The notes beneath the pieces are model-generated. The model was not told the origin of the DNA, did no database searches, and was given only the letters and a program-made list of their open reading frames with translations. Positions 28,361 through 37,252 of a stretch of DNA of 38,053 nt are shown one piece after another. The DNA lies in IMG/VR virus record IMGVR_UViG_3300029913_000057, positions 1 through 38,053 of that record, one strand, 5' to 3'. The DNA is from a virus. The position numbers and the translations under genes are program-made. Each line of letters begins with the position of its first letter. Position 1 is the first letter of the stretch.

Positions 28361-29385
28361 TGTCGGGTGTGGCTACTGGTACGGCGCTAATGATCGGCGG
28401 GGGACTTGCGGCGGGCGGCAGTGTCGCCAGCGGCCTCATTGGAGCAAATGCTGCGGAGAATGCGGCGTCCACCCAAGCAACAGCAGCCGAGAAGAATGCG
28501 CAGATGCAGGGGTCTCTCGGCCAGGAAGGTCTTACCCTCGAAAACCAGCAGAACCAGCAGAACCAGGCCAATCTCCAGCCTTATTTGCAGACCGGCGACA
28601 ATGCGAACGCGACCCTGCAATATCTGATGGGCATGGGTGGCGAGAATCCAGGCGGCGGGGGTGCAACGACAGGTGCAGGACAAACGCTCTCGATCCCCGG
28701 AATCTCTGGATCTGTAGCCGTTCCCGGCGTCACTACCACAACCGGAACAGCAGCGACGAATCTGGGATCGTATGGCGAGCTGATGAAGGGATACGGGGGA
28801 GGCGCTTTTCAAGCTCCCACTGCGGATCAGGCCCGGCAGACTCCCGGATATCAATTCGGCTTACAGCAGGGAGAGGGCGCGCAGCAAGCCAGCGCGGCGG
28901 CGAATGGAACACTTCTCACTGGGGGGACGCAGGCGGCGCTCAACCAATACGGCCAGAACTATGCGGACACGAATTACAACAACGTCTACAACCAGGCTCT
29001 CCAGACCTACGGCACGAATTACAACAATTGGGCGAATCAACAAACCAGCGAATACAACAAGCTGGCGGGTATGGCTGGCATGGGTCAGACAGCGGCGAAC
29101 ACCATGAACAGCAACGGCTTGCAGTCTACCGGGCAGATGGAAAACACGCTCACCAATACCGGGCAGCAGGTCGGCCAGCAGAACACCAATGCCGCGGCTG
29201 CGACCGCTTCCGGTTACGTTGGGGCCGGAAATGCATACGGCGGCATGGCCAGCGGGGTGGGCAATAGCTTAAGTCAGATGATGATGCTCAAATCGCTATA
29301 CGGTGCATCGGGAACAAGCGGCAGCGGAAGCAGCGGTACGCAGTCAGATATTAACAACATGTTCAACTTGGATTACATGGGGTAG
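28360..29385 (+). CDS. Ejection (internal virion) protein, gp7-like
   Basis: 341 residues. A glycine-rich hydrophobic head (MIGGGLAAGGSVASGLIGAN) is followed by Gln/Asn/Ala-rich sequence. The PTADQARQTPGYQFGLQQGE, GTLLTGGTQAALNQYGQNYA and VYNQALQTYGTNYNN blocks are usual in DNA-transfer proteins of P22-like phages. These proteins leave the head before the DNA and form a conduit through the envelope. Confidence 0.8.
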   Translation: MSGVATGTALMIGGGLAAGGSVASGLIGANAAENAASTQATAAEKNAQMQGSLGQEGLTLENQQNQQNQANLQPYLQTGDNANATLQYLMGMGGENPGGGGATTGAGQTLSIPGISGSVAVPGVTTTTGTAATNLGSYGELMKGYGGGAFQAPTADQARQTPGYQFGLQQGEGAQQASAAANGTLLTGGTQAALNQYGQNYADTNYNNVYNQALQTYGTNYNNWANQQTSEYNKLAGMAGMGQTAANTMNSNGLQSTGQMENTLTNTGQQVGQQNTNAAAATASGYVGAGNAYGGMASGVGNSLSQMMMLKSLYGASGTSGSGSSGTQSDINNMFNLDYMG

Positions 29386-29388
29386 ACG

Positions 29389-31005
29389 ATGGGCAGCATT
29401 CCGCTTTTAGCTCTTGACGTTCGACAACCCGAGCAGCCTCCAAACCTGATTAGCCAGTACGGGCAGCTTATGGCAATCAAGGGGCAGCAGGCGCAACAGG
29501 CACAACAGCAGGCCATGGCCCCGCTCCAGCAGCAGCAAGCCCAGCAGCAAGTGCAGAGCGGCGCAATGGAGCTACAGCAGCGCCAGCAGGACCTAAAGGA
29601 CCAGCAGGGAATTTCCAACTGGTTCATGCATATCGACCCGAAAGACCCGGACGCCTTCAACCCCACTACGGTTGGGAAAACCCTCGCCTCACAGGGGGTT
29701 TCCGGCAAGGGGATCATGGCGGCGCAGGGTCAGCTTTTGCAGCACCAGCAGACAGCCGCAACGCTGACCAAGGACCAACTCGCAAACCAGCAGCAGATGA
29801 ACGATAGCCTCTACAGCGGAATCAATGGGATTATCGGCGTCACAGACCCTCAGCAGCGGGCGCAGGCTATCACCGCGCTTCTTCCGCAAGCGGTCCAGTC
29901 GAAAGCCTTACAGCCACAGCAAGCCCAGCAACTCGCGCAGAATCCCGCAGCGGTCACGGATGACCAGCTCAAGGCGCTCCAGCACGGGCTCGGCATCAGT
30001 TCAGCATTTCTTGGGTCGGTTGCGCGGATGCAGACGGCGCAGACCGGCGCGCAGACGGCCGCAATCAAGGCCCCCGGCGAACAGGCCGCATCGGATTCGC
30101 TGGTGCTCAGGAATGCGGCGCAACAGCTTGCGGCGTCTCCAGACCAGGCGACCTACCAGGCCGCGCTCGGCGAACTGCCGATGAAGATTGCGAAGAACTT
30201 CCCCGCGCAGTTCGACAAAAACGCGGTACTTCAGGCTGGGATGCCTCCAGATGAACAGATGAAGTATGATCCCGCAACTCAAGCTAACCTGGCCGCTGTA
30301 AAGGCGGGAGCGGAAGCGAAGGCGAGACAGCCGTTTGAAATGGCTCTTGCACGGCAAAGACAGGCGCTCTCCCAGGGCGATCCAAACGCGGCGGCGCAGC
30401 TTTTGCTCGACGGCGATGCGACCTTATCAGAATTGAAGGCGCGCGGATCGACACCTCAGTTTATCGCGCAGACATTGCAGGCTGCGCACCAAATGAGCGG
30501 TGGAAAATACAACGCTCAGAGCGCAGAATCTCAATTCAGTGTCGCTAAGTCGCCTCAACAGGTGCAATTCTTTGGATCAGCAAAGTCCCTTACTGACCCA
30601 GGCGGAACGCTCGACCAGTTGGCAGAATCTGCGAAAAAGATTCCGCAAAACCAAATTCCCAAATTCAATTCAATTGAGGATTGGGCGAGGGAAGCAGCCG
30701 GAAGCGGTCCTCTCGCCGAATACGCTTCGCGCGTTCTTGGGGTTGCCGATGATTATTCAAAGGTGATGGGCGGGGGTGTCGGTAGCGATCAATCTAGGCT
30801 GCAGGCTGCAAATCTCGTATCGGCAAAGCTCAGCAAAGAGGGAAGAGAAGGGGCGCTCAACGGAATCCGTGGATCTGTAAATTCGCAAATCAAGTCCCGC
30901 ATTGGCAATAACGCTATCCTCCAGAGAATGTACGGGGATGCTGGATCGGGTTCGCCCACATCTGGAAATGACCCGTTTGCGCAGTTCGGCGGAAAGGCTC
31001 ACTAA
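29389..31005 (+). CDS. Ejection (internal virion) protein, Gln-rich
   Basis: 538 residues, soluble and helical. Residues about 30-85 are almost pure Gln/Ala coiled coil (QQAQQAQQQAMAPLQQQQAQ), followed by long helices and a domain with W, G and P in its last third. It starts three bases after the gp7-like stop and overlaps the next gene (TAATG), which fits a three-gene ejection cassette. Low-complexity sequence makes homology weak; position and composition support the call. Confidence 0.7.
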   Translation: MGSIPLLALDVRQPEQPPNLISQYGQLMAIKGQQAQQAQQQAMAPLQQQQAQQQVQSGAMELQQRQQDLKDQQGISNWFMHIDPKDPDAFNPTTVGKTLASQGVSGKGIMAAQGQLLQHQQTAATLTKDQLANQQQMNDSLYSGINGIIGVTDPQQRAQAITALLPQAVQSKALQPQQAQQLAQNPAAVTDDQLKALQHGLGISSAFLGSVARMQTAQTGAQTAAIKAPGEQAASDSLVLRNAAQQLAASPDQATYQAALGELPMKIAKNFPAQFDKNAVLQAGMPPDEQMKYDPATQANLAAVKAGAEAKARQPFEMALARQRQALSQGDPNAAAQLLLDGDATLSELKARGSTPQFIAQTLQAAHQMSGGKYNAQSAESQFSVAKSPQQVQFFGSAKSLTDPGGTLDQLAESAKKIPQNQIPKFNSIEDWAREAAGSGPLAEYASRVLGVADDYSKVMGGGVGSDQSRLQAANLVSAKLSKEGREGALNGIRGSVNSQIKSRIGNNAILQRMYGDAGSGSPTSGNDPFAQFGGKAH

Positions 31006-32660
31006 TGGCAACCGCTCCCCAGGTTTACACCGGAATCACAGCGAGTCCGAGGGTCACTATTGACCCCTCACGCGAAGGCGTTTCTTCGCCTCCTGATGGA
31101 GGCAACGTATCCAACGTCAACAACCCGCCATCGGAAGCAGGCGCGGCCACCATCACGATGCTATCGCCGGATGGACGAACCGGGGATATCCCGATTTCAA
31201 ACATGCAGGCGGCTAAACAGGCAGGATTCAAAGTCGCTGTGCAAATGAAATCTCCCGAGGGCGTGAATGGATATGTTCCCGCCGAAAATGTCCATGATGC
31301 AGCCGCGAAGGGCTTCAAGATGGTTCCGATCGAAGTCCCAGATGCGGCAAAGGTGAGCTACTGGGATGCGCTCACAAACCCAGTAGGGTCAGGCGGCGCG
31401 CAGCAGGGTATTATAGGCGGCGTACAGCAAATTGGCGGTCAGGCTATCAAAGCACTAGCGCAGCCCGTCCTACACCCCATCGACACCGCTGAGGGGATCT
31501 ATAACACCGTGCGCCATCCCATTCAGACTGCTCAGGGAATTGGCCAGCAAGTGCAAGCTGATTACCAACAGGGCGGTGTTCCTCTCGCGGCTGAGAATCT
31601 TGCCGGCCAGGCGATTGGCGCTTATGAGGGCGGTAGACTAGCCGCACCGGTAGCCAATGCTGCCCTGAATGCGGTCCCCTCTGGATTGGGGCGCGCTGTT
31701 CTACTCGGCAAGAATCCAGAAGCGGCCTATGAGAGTGCAATGAAGCCGGGAACCACTATCAGCCAAGCGGATCGCGCGGCAATGGTGCGGACTGGGCTCC
31801 AGAATGCCATTCCGGTATCTAAGGCGGGAGTGGAAAAACTTGGCAACTTGATCGACGACCTAAATAGCGAAATCAAGGGAACCATCGCGCAAGATCCAAC
31901 ACGGCCAATTGATCCGAATGCGGTAGCGACACGCATCCAGCCCACGCTCGACAGATTCGGTAATCAAGTTGTCGCACAGCCGGACTTGAACGCTATCGAA
32001 GCGACACGACAGCAGTTCCTTGCGGAGCGCGGTGCCCGGCCTGGAACGCCTGGAACAGGTCCACGGCCTACGGGGCTGCTCGATGCCCAGGGGCGCCCTA
32101 TCATGTCACAGGGAATTCCAGCAAAGCCTCCCCAGCCAGCGCCTCCGATGAACGCTGCAGATGCGCAGGCGATGAAGCAGGGAACCTATGGGGTTCTCAA
32201 GGGTAAGTATGGAGAGCAGGGAAGCGCAACGGTCGAGGCTCAAAAGGCTTTGGCGCGTGGTCTGAAAGAGGAGATTGCAACGCAATTTCCAGAAATCAGC
32301 AACCTTAACGCAGCCGAGGGCAAACTGTTGGACTTGCAGCCAGTTCTTGAGCGCGCAGTGAATCGTATCTCGAATCATCAGGTTATCGGGATCGGAACGC
32401 CGGTAGCTGGGGCTGCAGCGACAGCGGTTACCGGAAGCACTACGCTCGGAAAAGTGGCAATGGTCGCAAAGGCTGTGCTAGACAACCCCAACATCAAATC
32501 TCGGTTAGCTATTGCGGTGAGCAAGGGCGGCAAGATTCCTTACGCTCAAGCTCTCGCTCGCGTTCAATCCTATGCAACATCTCTTGGATCAATATCTTCC
32601 GTTGGGCAGGAGAATTACCCCGGCGACAATCCCAATCAACCAATACCTGCCCAACAATAA
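31005..32660 (+). CDS. Ejection-type protein with twin small repeats
   Basis: 551 residues. Residues 48-107 hold two copies of a roughly 30-residue unit (MLSPDGRTGDIPISNMQAAK, then MKSPEGVNGYVPAENVHDAA), a module I know from phage and bacterial proteins that ends in A-x-x-x-G-F/G-K. Next come Gly-rich amphipathic segments (GGAQQGIIGGVQQIGGQAIK, AGAAATAVTGSTTLGKVAMV) and long helices. It is the third member of the ejection cassette and likely gp16/gp20-like in role. No lytic transglycosylase motif is seen. Confidence 0.68.
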   Translation: MATAPQVYTGITASPRVTIDPSREGVSSPPDGGNVSNVNNPPSEAGAATITMLSPDGRTGDIPISNMQAAKQAGFKVAVQMKSPEGVNGYVPAENVHDAAAKGFKMVPIEVPDAAKVSYWDALTNPVGSGGAQQGIIGGVQQIGGQAIKALAQPVLHPIDTAEGIYNTVRHPIQTAQGIGQQVQADYQQGGVPLAAENLAGQAIGAYEGGRLAAPVANAALNAVPSGLGRAVLLGKNPEAAYESAMKPGTTISQADRAAMVRTGLQNAIPVSKAGVEKLGNLIDDLNSEIKGTIAQDPTRPIDPNAVATRIQPTLDRFGNQVVAQPDLNAIEATRQQFLAERGARPGTPGTGPRPTGLLDAQGRPIMSQGIPAKPPQPAPPMNAADAQAMKQGTYGVLKGKYGEQGSATVEAQKALARGLKEEIATQFPEISNLNAAEGKLLDLQPVLERAVNRISNHQVIGIGTPVAGAAATAVTGSTTLGKVAMVAKAVLDNPNIKSRLAIAVSKGGKIPYAQALARVQSYATSLGSISSVGQENYPGDNPNQPIPAQQ

Positions 32661-32686
32661 CGGCGAGGTAAGCAAAGGCTAATCCA

Positions 32687-34738
32687 ATGACAAGACTCTC
32701 AAGCATGACGAAATTATACGCCACTATCGCTTTCGCATTCATGGCGGTTCTTGCTTCCGCGCAGACGAACCGTTTCCCGCCGATCAACCTCTACACCGGT
32801 GATCCGACAGGTGTAGCCTGCACTATCCCGAATAGTTTAGTGCAAAGCACTACAACTGAGGGGATTTACGGCTGTACCATCGGGGGAGTTTATGCTCCTC
32901 TCCCTCCAGATGCCACCAAACTCCCGCTCACCGGAGGAACGATCAACGGGAACCTCAACGTCACAGGCAATGCTACCCTTCCAAACATCGTAGGCCCAAC
33001 AACGCTCACCGGCCTGCTGAACGGAACAGATGCAACTTTCTCAGACACCGTCGCGGCTACAACTGAGACTTCATGCGTCAACAATAGGACCCTGAACCCT
33101 ACTTGCCCTACTTATGGAGCTGACCCGACAGGAGTAGCTGACTCCACTTCTGCCATAAATACCGCATGCTCCGTGGCATATTATGGGAATTTACAAGTCA
33201 AACTTCCAGCGGGAATCTACAAAGTCTCTGGACAACTCACGAACTGCGGATCTCTGCCTATAGGTTTTTTTGGGAGTGGCGTAGCGAACACAATTATCAA
33301 AAACTACAGCACCACGGCCTATATTTTCCCAGTCACCTATAGTATTTTAGGCGGCGGGACCACAACCACAACTGCCGCGCAATTTAAGGATTTTCAGATT
33401 GTTCAAGCGCCCGGTGTGACGCCCACTGCGGGTGGTGCGTTCCTAATCGGATCTGGTGTTACTGGCTATTACACAGTTGGGTTACGAATCGAAGATGTAA
33501 CAATCAACAACATGTGGGGTGGCCTTTATTTTCAGCAGGGACAGATTTCCAACTGGGTCAATAATGTATATGTAGTTTGGTCAACCAGCGGGGGGAATGG
33601 CTGCATTTATTACAATAGTGCCGTTCCAAGTGGGGATGATCATATCAACGATGTAGAGTGCAACGGGGCAAATACAGGAGTAACCATCGCCCAGTCTGAC
33701 ACGACAGAATACTCTAACCTGAAAACCAATGGATCGGGGGTCGTGTTCACAGGTAGCGCAATGACAGCCAATGTTCGATTTATTGATCCTTCGATTGAGA
33801 ATGCTCCCGCCTGCGGGTTCGATTTTGGTGTTGGTACACCACCTACTGAAACACAGATATTTGGCGGAGGCGTTGGAAATACAATTCACGCCCTTTGCAA
33901 CGAATCAAATGCGACTAACCTTATGTATTACTTCAACAATTACAACAATAGCGGAGATGGATCTACTAGCGGCGGAAGTCAGGTGGCGGGAAAGATTTTC
34001 ACTTCTGAAACTTTCAATACCCACTCTACTGTGGATTGCTCAACAGCAGTTCCCTTTGTGTGTGGAGCAAACAACGCTGAGAGTTATACGCAGCTTTATG
34101 GCTACTCTAATGAAAGCCCCTCCGCTTTGACTTTCGGTCCAGTATCTGGCGCTATTGCTAACCAAAGTCAGGGATGGATAGGAATCGAACCTGACGGAGC
34201 GTATTCGGGACGATTGGCATGGTTTGTACCGAAGGTAGGTAATGGAACACATACCGCGAGTGATGCAATTAGGGCATGCACTGTTTTAGGGGAACCCTCA
34301 AACAGTCAGGTATACATGCGATGCAATGGAGGAATGTTCATTGGTCCTGATGCGTCGAGCGCCGATCCGGGTGTAAATAATCTTTCCGTATATGGGAACA
34401 TCACAACTCAAGGAAGTTACGGAAACATGAACGGGCTGATTATTCCCTCTACGGTCAAAGGTAGCACAGGTACAGCTACGGGATACATCGAGATCGCGCA
34501 ATTGTGCACGACTGGGAGTATCACACCATCTGGAAGCGCAGGAGGTACGGCATCTGGAACGTGCACTCTGGCAACTTCGGCCACGGGCCAAACGGGTATC
34601 GCAGCGGCAAACGATGGAACCGTACAGGCTGGGTTGATATCGCAAGTGTCCGTCAATGGGACAACGGCGACTGTGACGATCACTACAGTGATAGCGGGAT
34701 CGCCTTTAGCTAAAGCCTACAACGTCAAAGTATTTTAA
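32687..34738 (+). CDS. Tailspike-like beta-helix protein with signal peptide
   Basis: 683 residues (or 677 from a second ATG at 32705). The N-terminus (LYATIAFAFMAVLASAQ) is a textbook Sec signal with an A-S-A cleavage site. Next is TGGTINGNLNVTGNATLPNI, typical of fibre shafts, then the pectate-lyase-type opening YGADPTGVADSTSAINTACS and LPAGIYKVSGQL. A right-handed beta-helix follows (SNLKTNGSG, GVGNTIHALCNES), ending with TGTATGYIEIAQLCTTG and a beta C-terminal. It has many Cys pairs, as in exported proteins. It probably binds or cuts surface polysaccharide. Export before assembly is unexpected for a tail protein. Confidence 0.75.
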   Translation: MTRLSSMTKLYATIAFAFMAVLASAQTNRFPPINLYTGDPTGVACTIPNSLVQSTTTEGIYGCTIGGVYAPLPPDATKLPLTGGTINGNLNVTGNATLPNIVGPTTLTGLLNGTDATFSDTVAATTETSCVNNRTLNPTCPTYGADPTGVADSTSAINTACSVAYYGNLQVKLPAGIYKVSGQLTNCGSLPIGFFGSGVANTIIKNYSTTAYIFPVTYSILGGGTTTTTAAQFKDFQIVQAPGVTPTAGGAFLIGSGVTGYYTVGLRIEDVTINNMWGGLYFQQGQISNWVNNVYVVWSTSGGNGCIYYNSAVPSGDDHINDVECNGANTGVTIAQSDTTEYSNLKTNGSGVVFTGSAMTANVRFIDPSIENAPACGFDFGVGTPPTETQIFGGGVGNTIHALCNESNATNLMYYFNNYNNSGDGSTSGGSQVAGKIFTSETFNTHSTVDCSTAVPFVCGANNAESYTQLYGYSNESPSALTFGPVSGAIANQSQGWIGIEPDGAYSGRLAWFVPKVGNGTHTASDAIRACTVLGEPSNSQVYMRCNGGMFIGPDASSADPGVNNLSVYGNITTQGSYGNMNGLIIPSTVKGSTGTATGYIEIAQLCTTGSITPSGSAGGTASGTCTLATSATGQTGIAAANDGTVQAGLISQVSVNGTTATVTITTVIAGSPLAKAYNVKVF

Positions 34739-34792
34739 GCTGCATAACCACTTCGTTTCTTGAACGCGAAGGACGCAAATAAAGGGAATCGC

Positions 34793-35257
34793 ATGACGCC
34801 CGGACAGATGGCAGAGCAGATTTCGGCGCACAATGAACGCCTAAAGAGCGTCGAGCAGGGCGTCTCCAATTTTCGATCATTCCAAATTGAATCCCGTGCA
34901 TTCCAAATTGAATCCCGCGAATTCTTTACGGAGTATCGCGCAGTGCGCCAGGAGCGCGAAGAGGCTGAAAGGAGGCACGATGCGGAGCGCAAAGAGCGCG
35001 AGGCGCACGCCGATGCACGAAGGAAAGAAAACCGATCAAGCAGAATCGCCATTGCCAGCATACTCACGCTGATCTGTCTGCCGCCTGCAAGCTGGGTGAG
35101 CACTCGATTTGTCCGTTACGCGTCGGATATTTACCAGATCGTGCAGGAGTGGGAGACTGTGCACAAGTCGGAGATTCAGCAAAAAAACTCGACCGGGCAA
35201 TCAGATCCAGCGTATTCTATGAACAAGAATACTCAAACCGCAGCAGGAGAAAACTAG
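34793..35257 (+). CDS. Coiled-coil membrane protein near the end of the late block
   Basis: 154 residues from ATG 34793 (AAGGG six bases upstream). A charged coiled coil with seven-residue repeats (SFQIESRAFQIESREFFTEY) leads to a Glu/Arg-rich helix, then a membrane segment (IAIASILTLICLPPASWVST), then a polar end. The head is probably cytoplasmic. It might be a second spanin, a lysis regulator or a superinfection protein. Not recognised. Confidence 0.65.
   Translation: MTPGQMAEQISAHNERLKSVEQGVSNFRSFQIESRAFQIESREFFTEYRAVRQEREEAERRHDAERKEREAHADARRKENRSSRIAIASILTLICLPPASWVSTRFVRYASDIYQIVQEWETVHKSEIQQKNSTGQSDPAYSMNKNTQTAAGEN
34879..34920 (+). repeat. 21-bp tandem duplication (one coiled-coil heptad)
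   Basis: TTCCAAATTGAATCCCG occurs at 34880-34896 and again at 34901-34917, a 21-base period. It duplicates FQIESR-x; with the following FFTEYR-x it gives three heptads. The duplication lengthens the coiled coil in register and looks recent, since the copies differ at only one or two bases. Confidence 0.85.
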
Positions 35258-35353
35258 ATGCCCAAGAAAATCGTAAAGAAGGCCAGCGCAAAACCGAAGC
35301 CAGCAGACAAGCCGTACCCTTTCGGCAAGCCCAGCGGACCCGTCAACGCATGA
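35258..35353 (+). CDS. 31-residue Lys/Pro-rich peptide
   Basis: MPKKIVKKASAKPKPADKPY, then PFGKPSGPVNA. AGGAG lies eight bases before the ATG; the stop overlaps the next start (ATGA). Short basic peptides like this are frequent at the end of phage late blocks. No function assigned. Confidence 0.5.
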   Translation: MPKKIVKKASAKPKPADKPYPFGKPSGPVNA

Positions 35354-35502
35354 TTTTCCGCACCACAACCCGCAAGCAACTCCCCGCTCCACTTCCGCAG
35401 CCCGCTAGGTGGCCCCGGCTCATCGGCGACCACCTACCGTGCGTTCTGTGCGCTGGCGTGCCATGCCACTGCGAAGCTACGCGCGAGTCGGGCAAGGAAT
35501 AG
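35350..35502 (+). CDS. 50-residue protein with Cys/His cluster, last late gene
   Basis: MIFRTTTRKQLPAPLPQPAR, then WPRLIGDHLPCVLCAGVPCH and CEATRESGKE. The CVLC and CHC groups may bind zinc. Its last 26 bases overlap, on the opposite strand, the end of the 35477-35680 gene. TAGGTGG/CCACCTA (35406-35436) within it could form a seven-pair stem. Confidence 0.5.
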   Translation: MIFRTTTRKQLPAPLPQPARWPRLIGDHLPCVLCAGVPCHCEATRESGKE

Positions 35503-35680
35503 GCGTGTCTTCTTTCTGGCACTCTGCGCACTTCTCCGCGTGCACCGCCTGCATACGTTGAGCTTCGAGCGCCCACTGCGCATAAAGCGTCTGCAAGTCT
35601 TTGGCCCCCATTAGCGGATTAGCCATCCAGTCCCGCGCATGAGCCTCGGCCATGCGTAGCATGTTCATTTCACTACACAT
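35477..35680 (-). CDS. 67-residue protein, last gene of the early block
   Basis: Start at ATG 35680 (TGATG overlap with the previous stop, GAGGTG eight bases upstream). It is helical (NMLRMAEAHARDWMANPLMG, LQTLYAQWALEAQRMQ) with a C-terminal CAEC pair. It reads against the late block and overlaps its last gene by 26 bases. Unknown function. Confidence 0.6.
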   Translation of the reverse strand: MCSEMNMLRMAEAHARDWMANPLMGAKDLQTLYAQWALEAQRMQAVHAEKCAECQKEDTPIPCPTRA

Positions 35681-35892
35681 CACAGTTCACCTCGCTCGCG
35701 CCGGTTAGCGCGATCCTGCCAAAAAGCATCGTCGAAGTTCAGTCGGCACTGCTCACTACACACACGCTTCTGCACCTTACCGATGCGCACAGACTCAAGC
35801 ACGTGATCGCCCTTTGCGATATGCTTTCCGCACTCCGAGCAAGCGCATGGTTTCAGCGCAACGCCCACAATAAAGTCGCTCCCGATCAGCAT
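35680..35892 (-). CDS. Small zinc-finger protein downstream of DnaB
   Basis: 70 residues from ATG 35892 (GAGG six bases upstream; three bases after the DnaB stop). CACSECGKHIAKGDHVL and RVCSEQC form a treble-clef-like two-CxxC zinc site, then a basic helix (FWQDRANRRERGEL). It likely binds nucleic acid. It could help replication or act as a regulator. The in-frame extension to 35982 has no ribosome site. Confidence 0.65.
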   Translation of the reverse strand: MLIGSDFIVGVALKPCACSECGKHIAKGDHVLESVRIGKVQKRVCSEQCRLNFDDAFWQDRANRRERGEL

Positions 35893-35893
35893 A

Positions 35894-37252
35894 TCAATCC
35901 TCCCCTTTGTCTTGATAATTGCTCGAACTCCCGCCCTCGTATCGGTCCACAAAGCCGCCCCATGGATTCGCCTTGATTCCAATCGGCTCTATCCCCTGCA
36001 ATTCGCGCATTTTGCCGATAAAGCAGAAGTCCTCCCCGGTGTATCGCTTCTCTTTGCGTTCACGATGGAGCAAAAGGATCATCTGCGCAGCCTGCTCGAA
36101 CTGGCTGGCTCCGAAGATCATTTCAATGTCTGGGTACAGGTTCAGGTCGTTCGGAGGGCTGCGCCTGAGTTGTGCTAGCGCGATTGTGCGGCAGTAGTCG
36201 CGGGCGATGTGCCGCAAGGTCTCCGCTTGCTTTGGAGCGGCCTTGATCGCGTCACCCTTCGCCGTGGGTACGATTAGAAGCTGCGCATAGTCCACGAGGA
36301 TCAGATCCGCCTTCCAGCGCTTGGAGGCTAGCACGGCGCGGGATCGATAATCGCTGCACGTCAGTTCGTGCGTGTCGTCGATGAAAATTGGCAGGTCTAG
36401 CAGTTCCTCACGGGCGTTGCGGATTGCCTGGCGCTCTTCCGGCCGCAAGCACCGAGGATCGCGCATGTGCGAAACCGGGATTCGCGCCATATAGCGCAGC
36501 ATCCGGCGCACAAGCTGCCAGCTTTTCATCTCCATGGACTGAAAATGCACGCGCAGACCATTCCGCGCATTCTCGACCGCGATCTGGATAGCCGCCTCAG
36601 TCTTGCCTTGCCCTGGGCGTGCGCAGAGCAGACAAAGCTCATTGTCTTGCAAGCCAGCAGTGATGCGCGAAAGCTCTGGCGTAAACAGACTTGCTCCCAG
36701 CACCCCGGTAAACGGCGCGTCAGCCTGATCCTCAAACCGCATCGCGTCCTCGACCACGATAGCGTCGATCTCTCGCCCGTGGCTAGAAACGCGCGAGGAT
36801 GCCTCCAGAACCGCGTCTGACATTTCCCCCGCTAAATCCTGCGCTGGCGTTCCACCGTCCGCAGCGCGGCCCTGCACAGCGCCGGCAATCTGCATTAGGC
36901 GACGTGCTAGTGATTTGTCGCGAACGATGCGGAGGTATTCGGCGATTACCGGCCTGCGTGGTAGCCCCTCTGTGAGCGCCGCGATGAAGGACACGCCGCC
37001 CACCGCCTCAAGCTCCTTGGTTCCGCGCAGTTCGTGCGCAACGGTCACGAGGTCAACCGGCTTTTGAGCGTCCATCAGACGGCACATTGCGGACCACGTA
37101 CGCTGATGGCTGTCGAGATAAAAGTCCTGCGCCTCGATGCCAGATTCCTGCGCCTCGTAGAAGGCCTGGTTTTCGAGCATGGTCGCGCCAAGGATAGTTT
37201 GCTCGGCTTGCGTGTTGCAGGGCATACCTGCGTCTAGCGTTAGATCGGTCAT
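35894..37252 (-). CDS. dnaB: Replicative DNA helicase, DnaB family
   Basis: 452 residues, full length. The N-terminal domain (1-100) has NTQAEQTILGATMLENQAF and FYLDSHQRTWSAMCRLMDAQ. The RecA-type motor holds Walker A CARPGQGKTE (210-219), the SMEMKSWQLVRR segment (239-250), Walker B LILVDYAQLL (317-326) and the GASQFEQAAQ arginine-finger region. It unwinds DNA 5' to 3' at the fork. The ATG overlaps the previous stop (ATGA). Works with the replisome organiser that heads this cluster. Confidence 0.93.
   Translation of the reverse strand: MTDLTLDAGMPCNTQAEQTILGATMLENQAFYEAQESGIEAQDFYLDSHQRTWSAMCRLMDAQKPVDLVTVAHELRGTKELEAVGGVSFIAALTEGLPRRPVIAEYLRIVRDKSLARRLMQIAGAVQGRAADGGTPAQDLAGEMSDAVLEASSRVSSHGREIDAIVVEDAMRFEDQADAPFTGVLGASLFTPELSRITAGLQDNELCLLCARPGQGKTEAAIQIAVENARNGLRVHFQSMEMKSWQLVRRMLRYMARIPVSHMRDPRCLRPEERQAIRNAREELLDLPIFIDDTHELTCSDYRSRAVLASKRWKADLILVDYAQLLIVPTAKGDAIKAAPKQAETLRHIARDYCRTIALAQLRRSPPNDLNLYPDIEMIFGASQFEQAAQMILLLHRERKEKRYTGEDFCFIGKMRELQGIEPIGIKANPWGGFVDRYEGGSSSNYQDKGED

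Noticed and set aside
28299-29267. 322-residue frame within the gp7-like gene
   Set aside because: Out-of-frame shadow of a repetitive gene; Arg/Gly/Ser/Asn-rich with no ribosome site.
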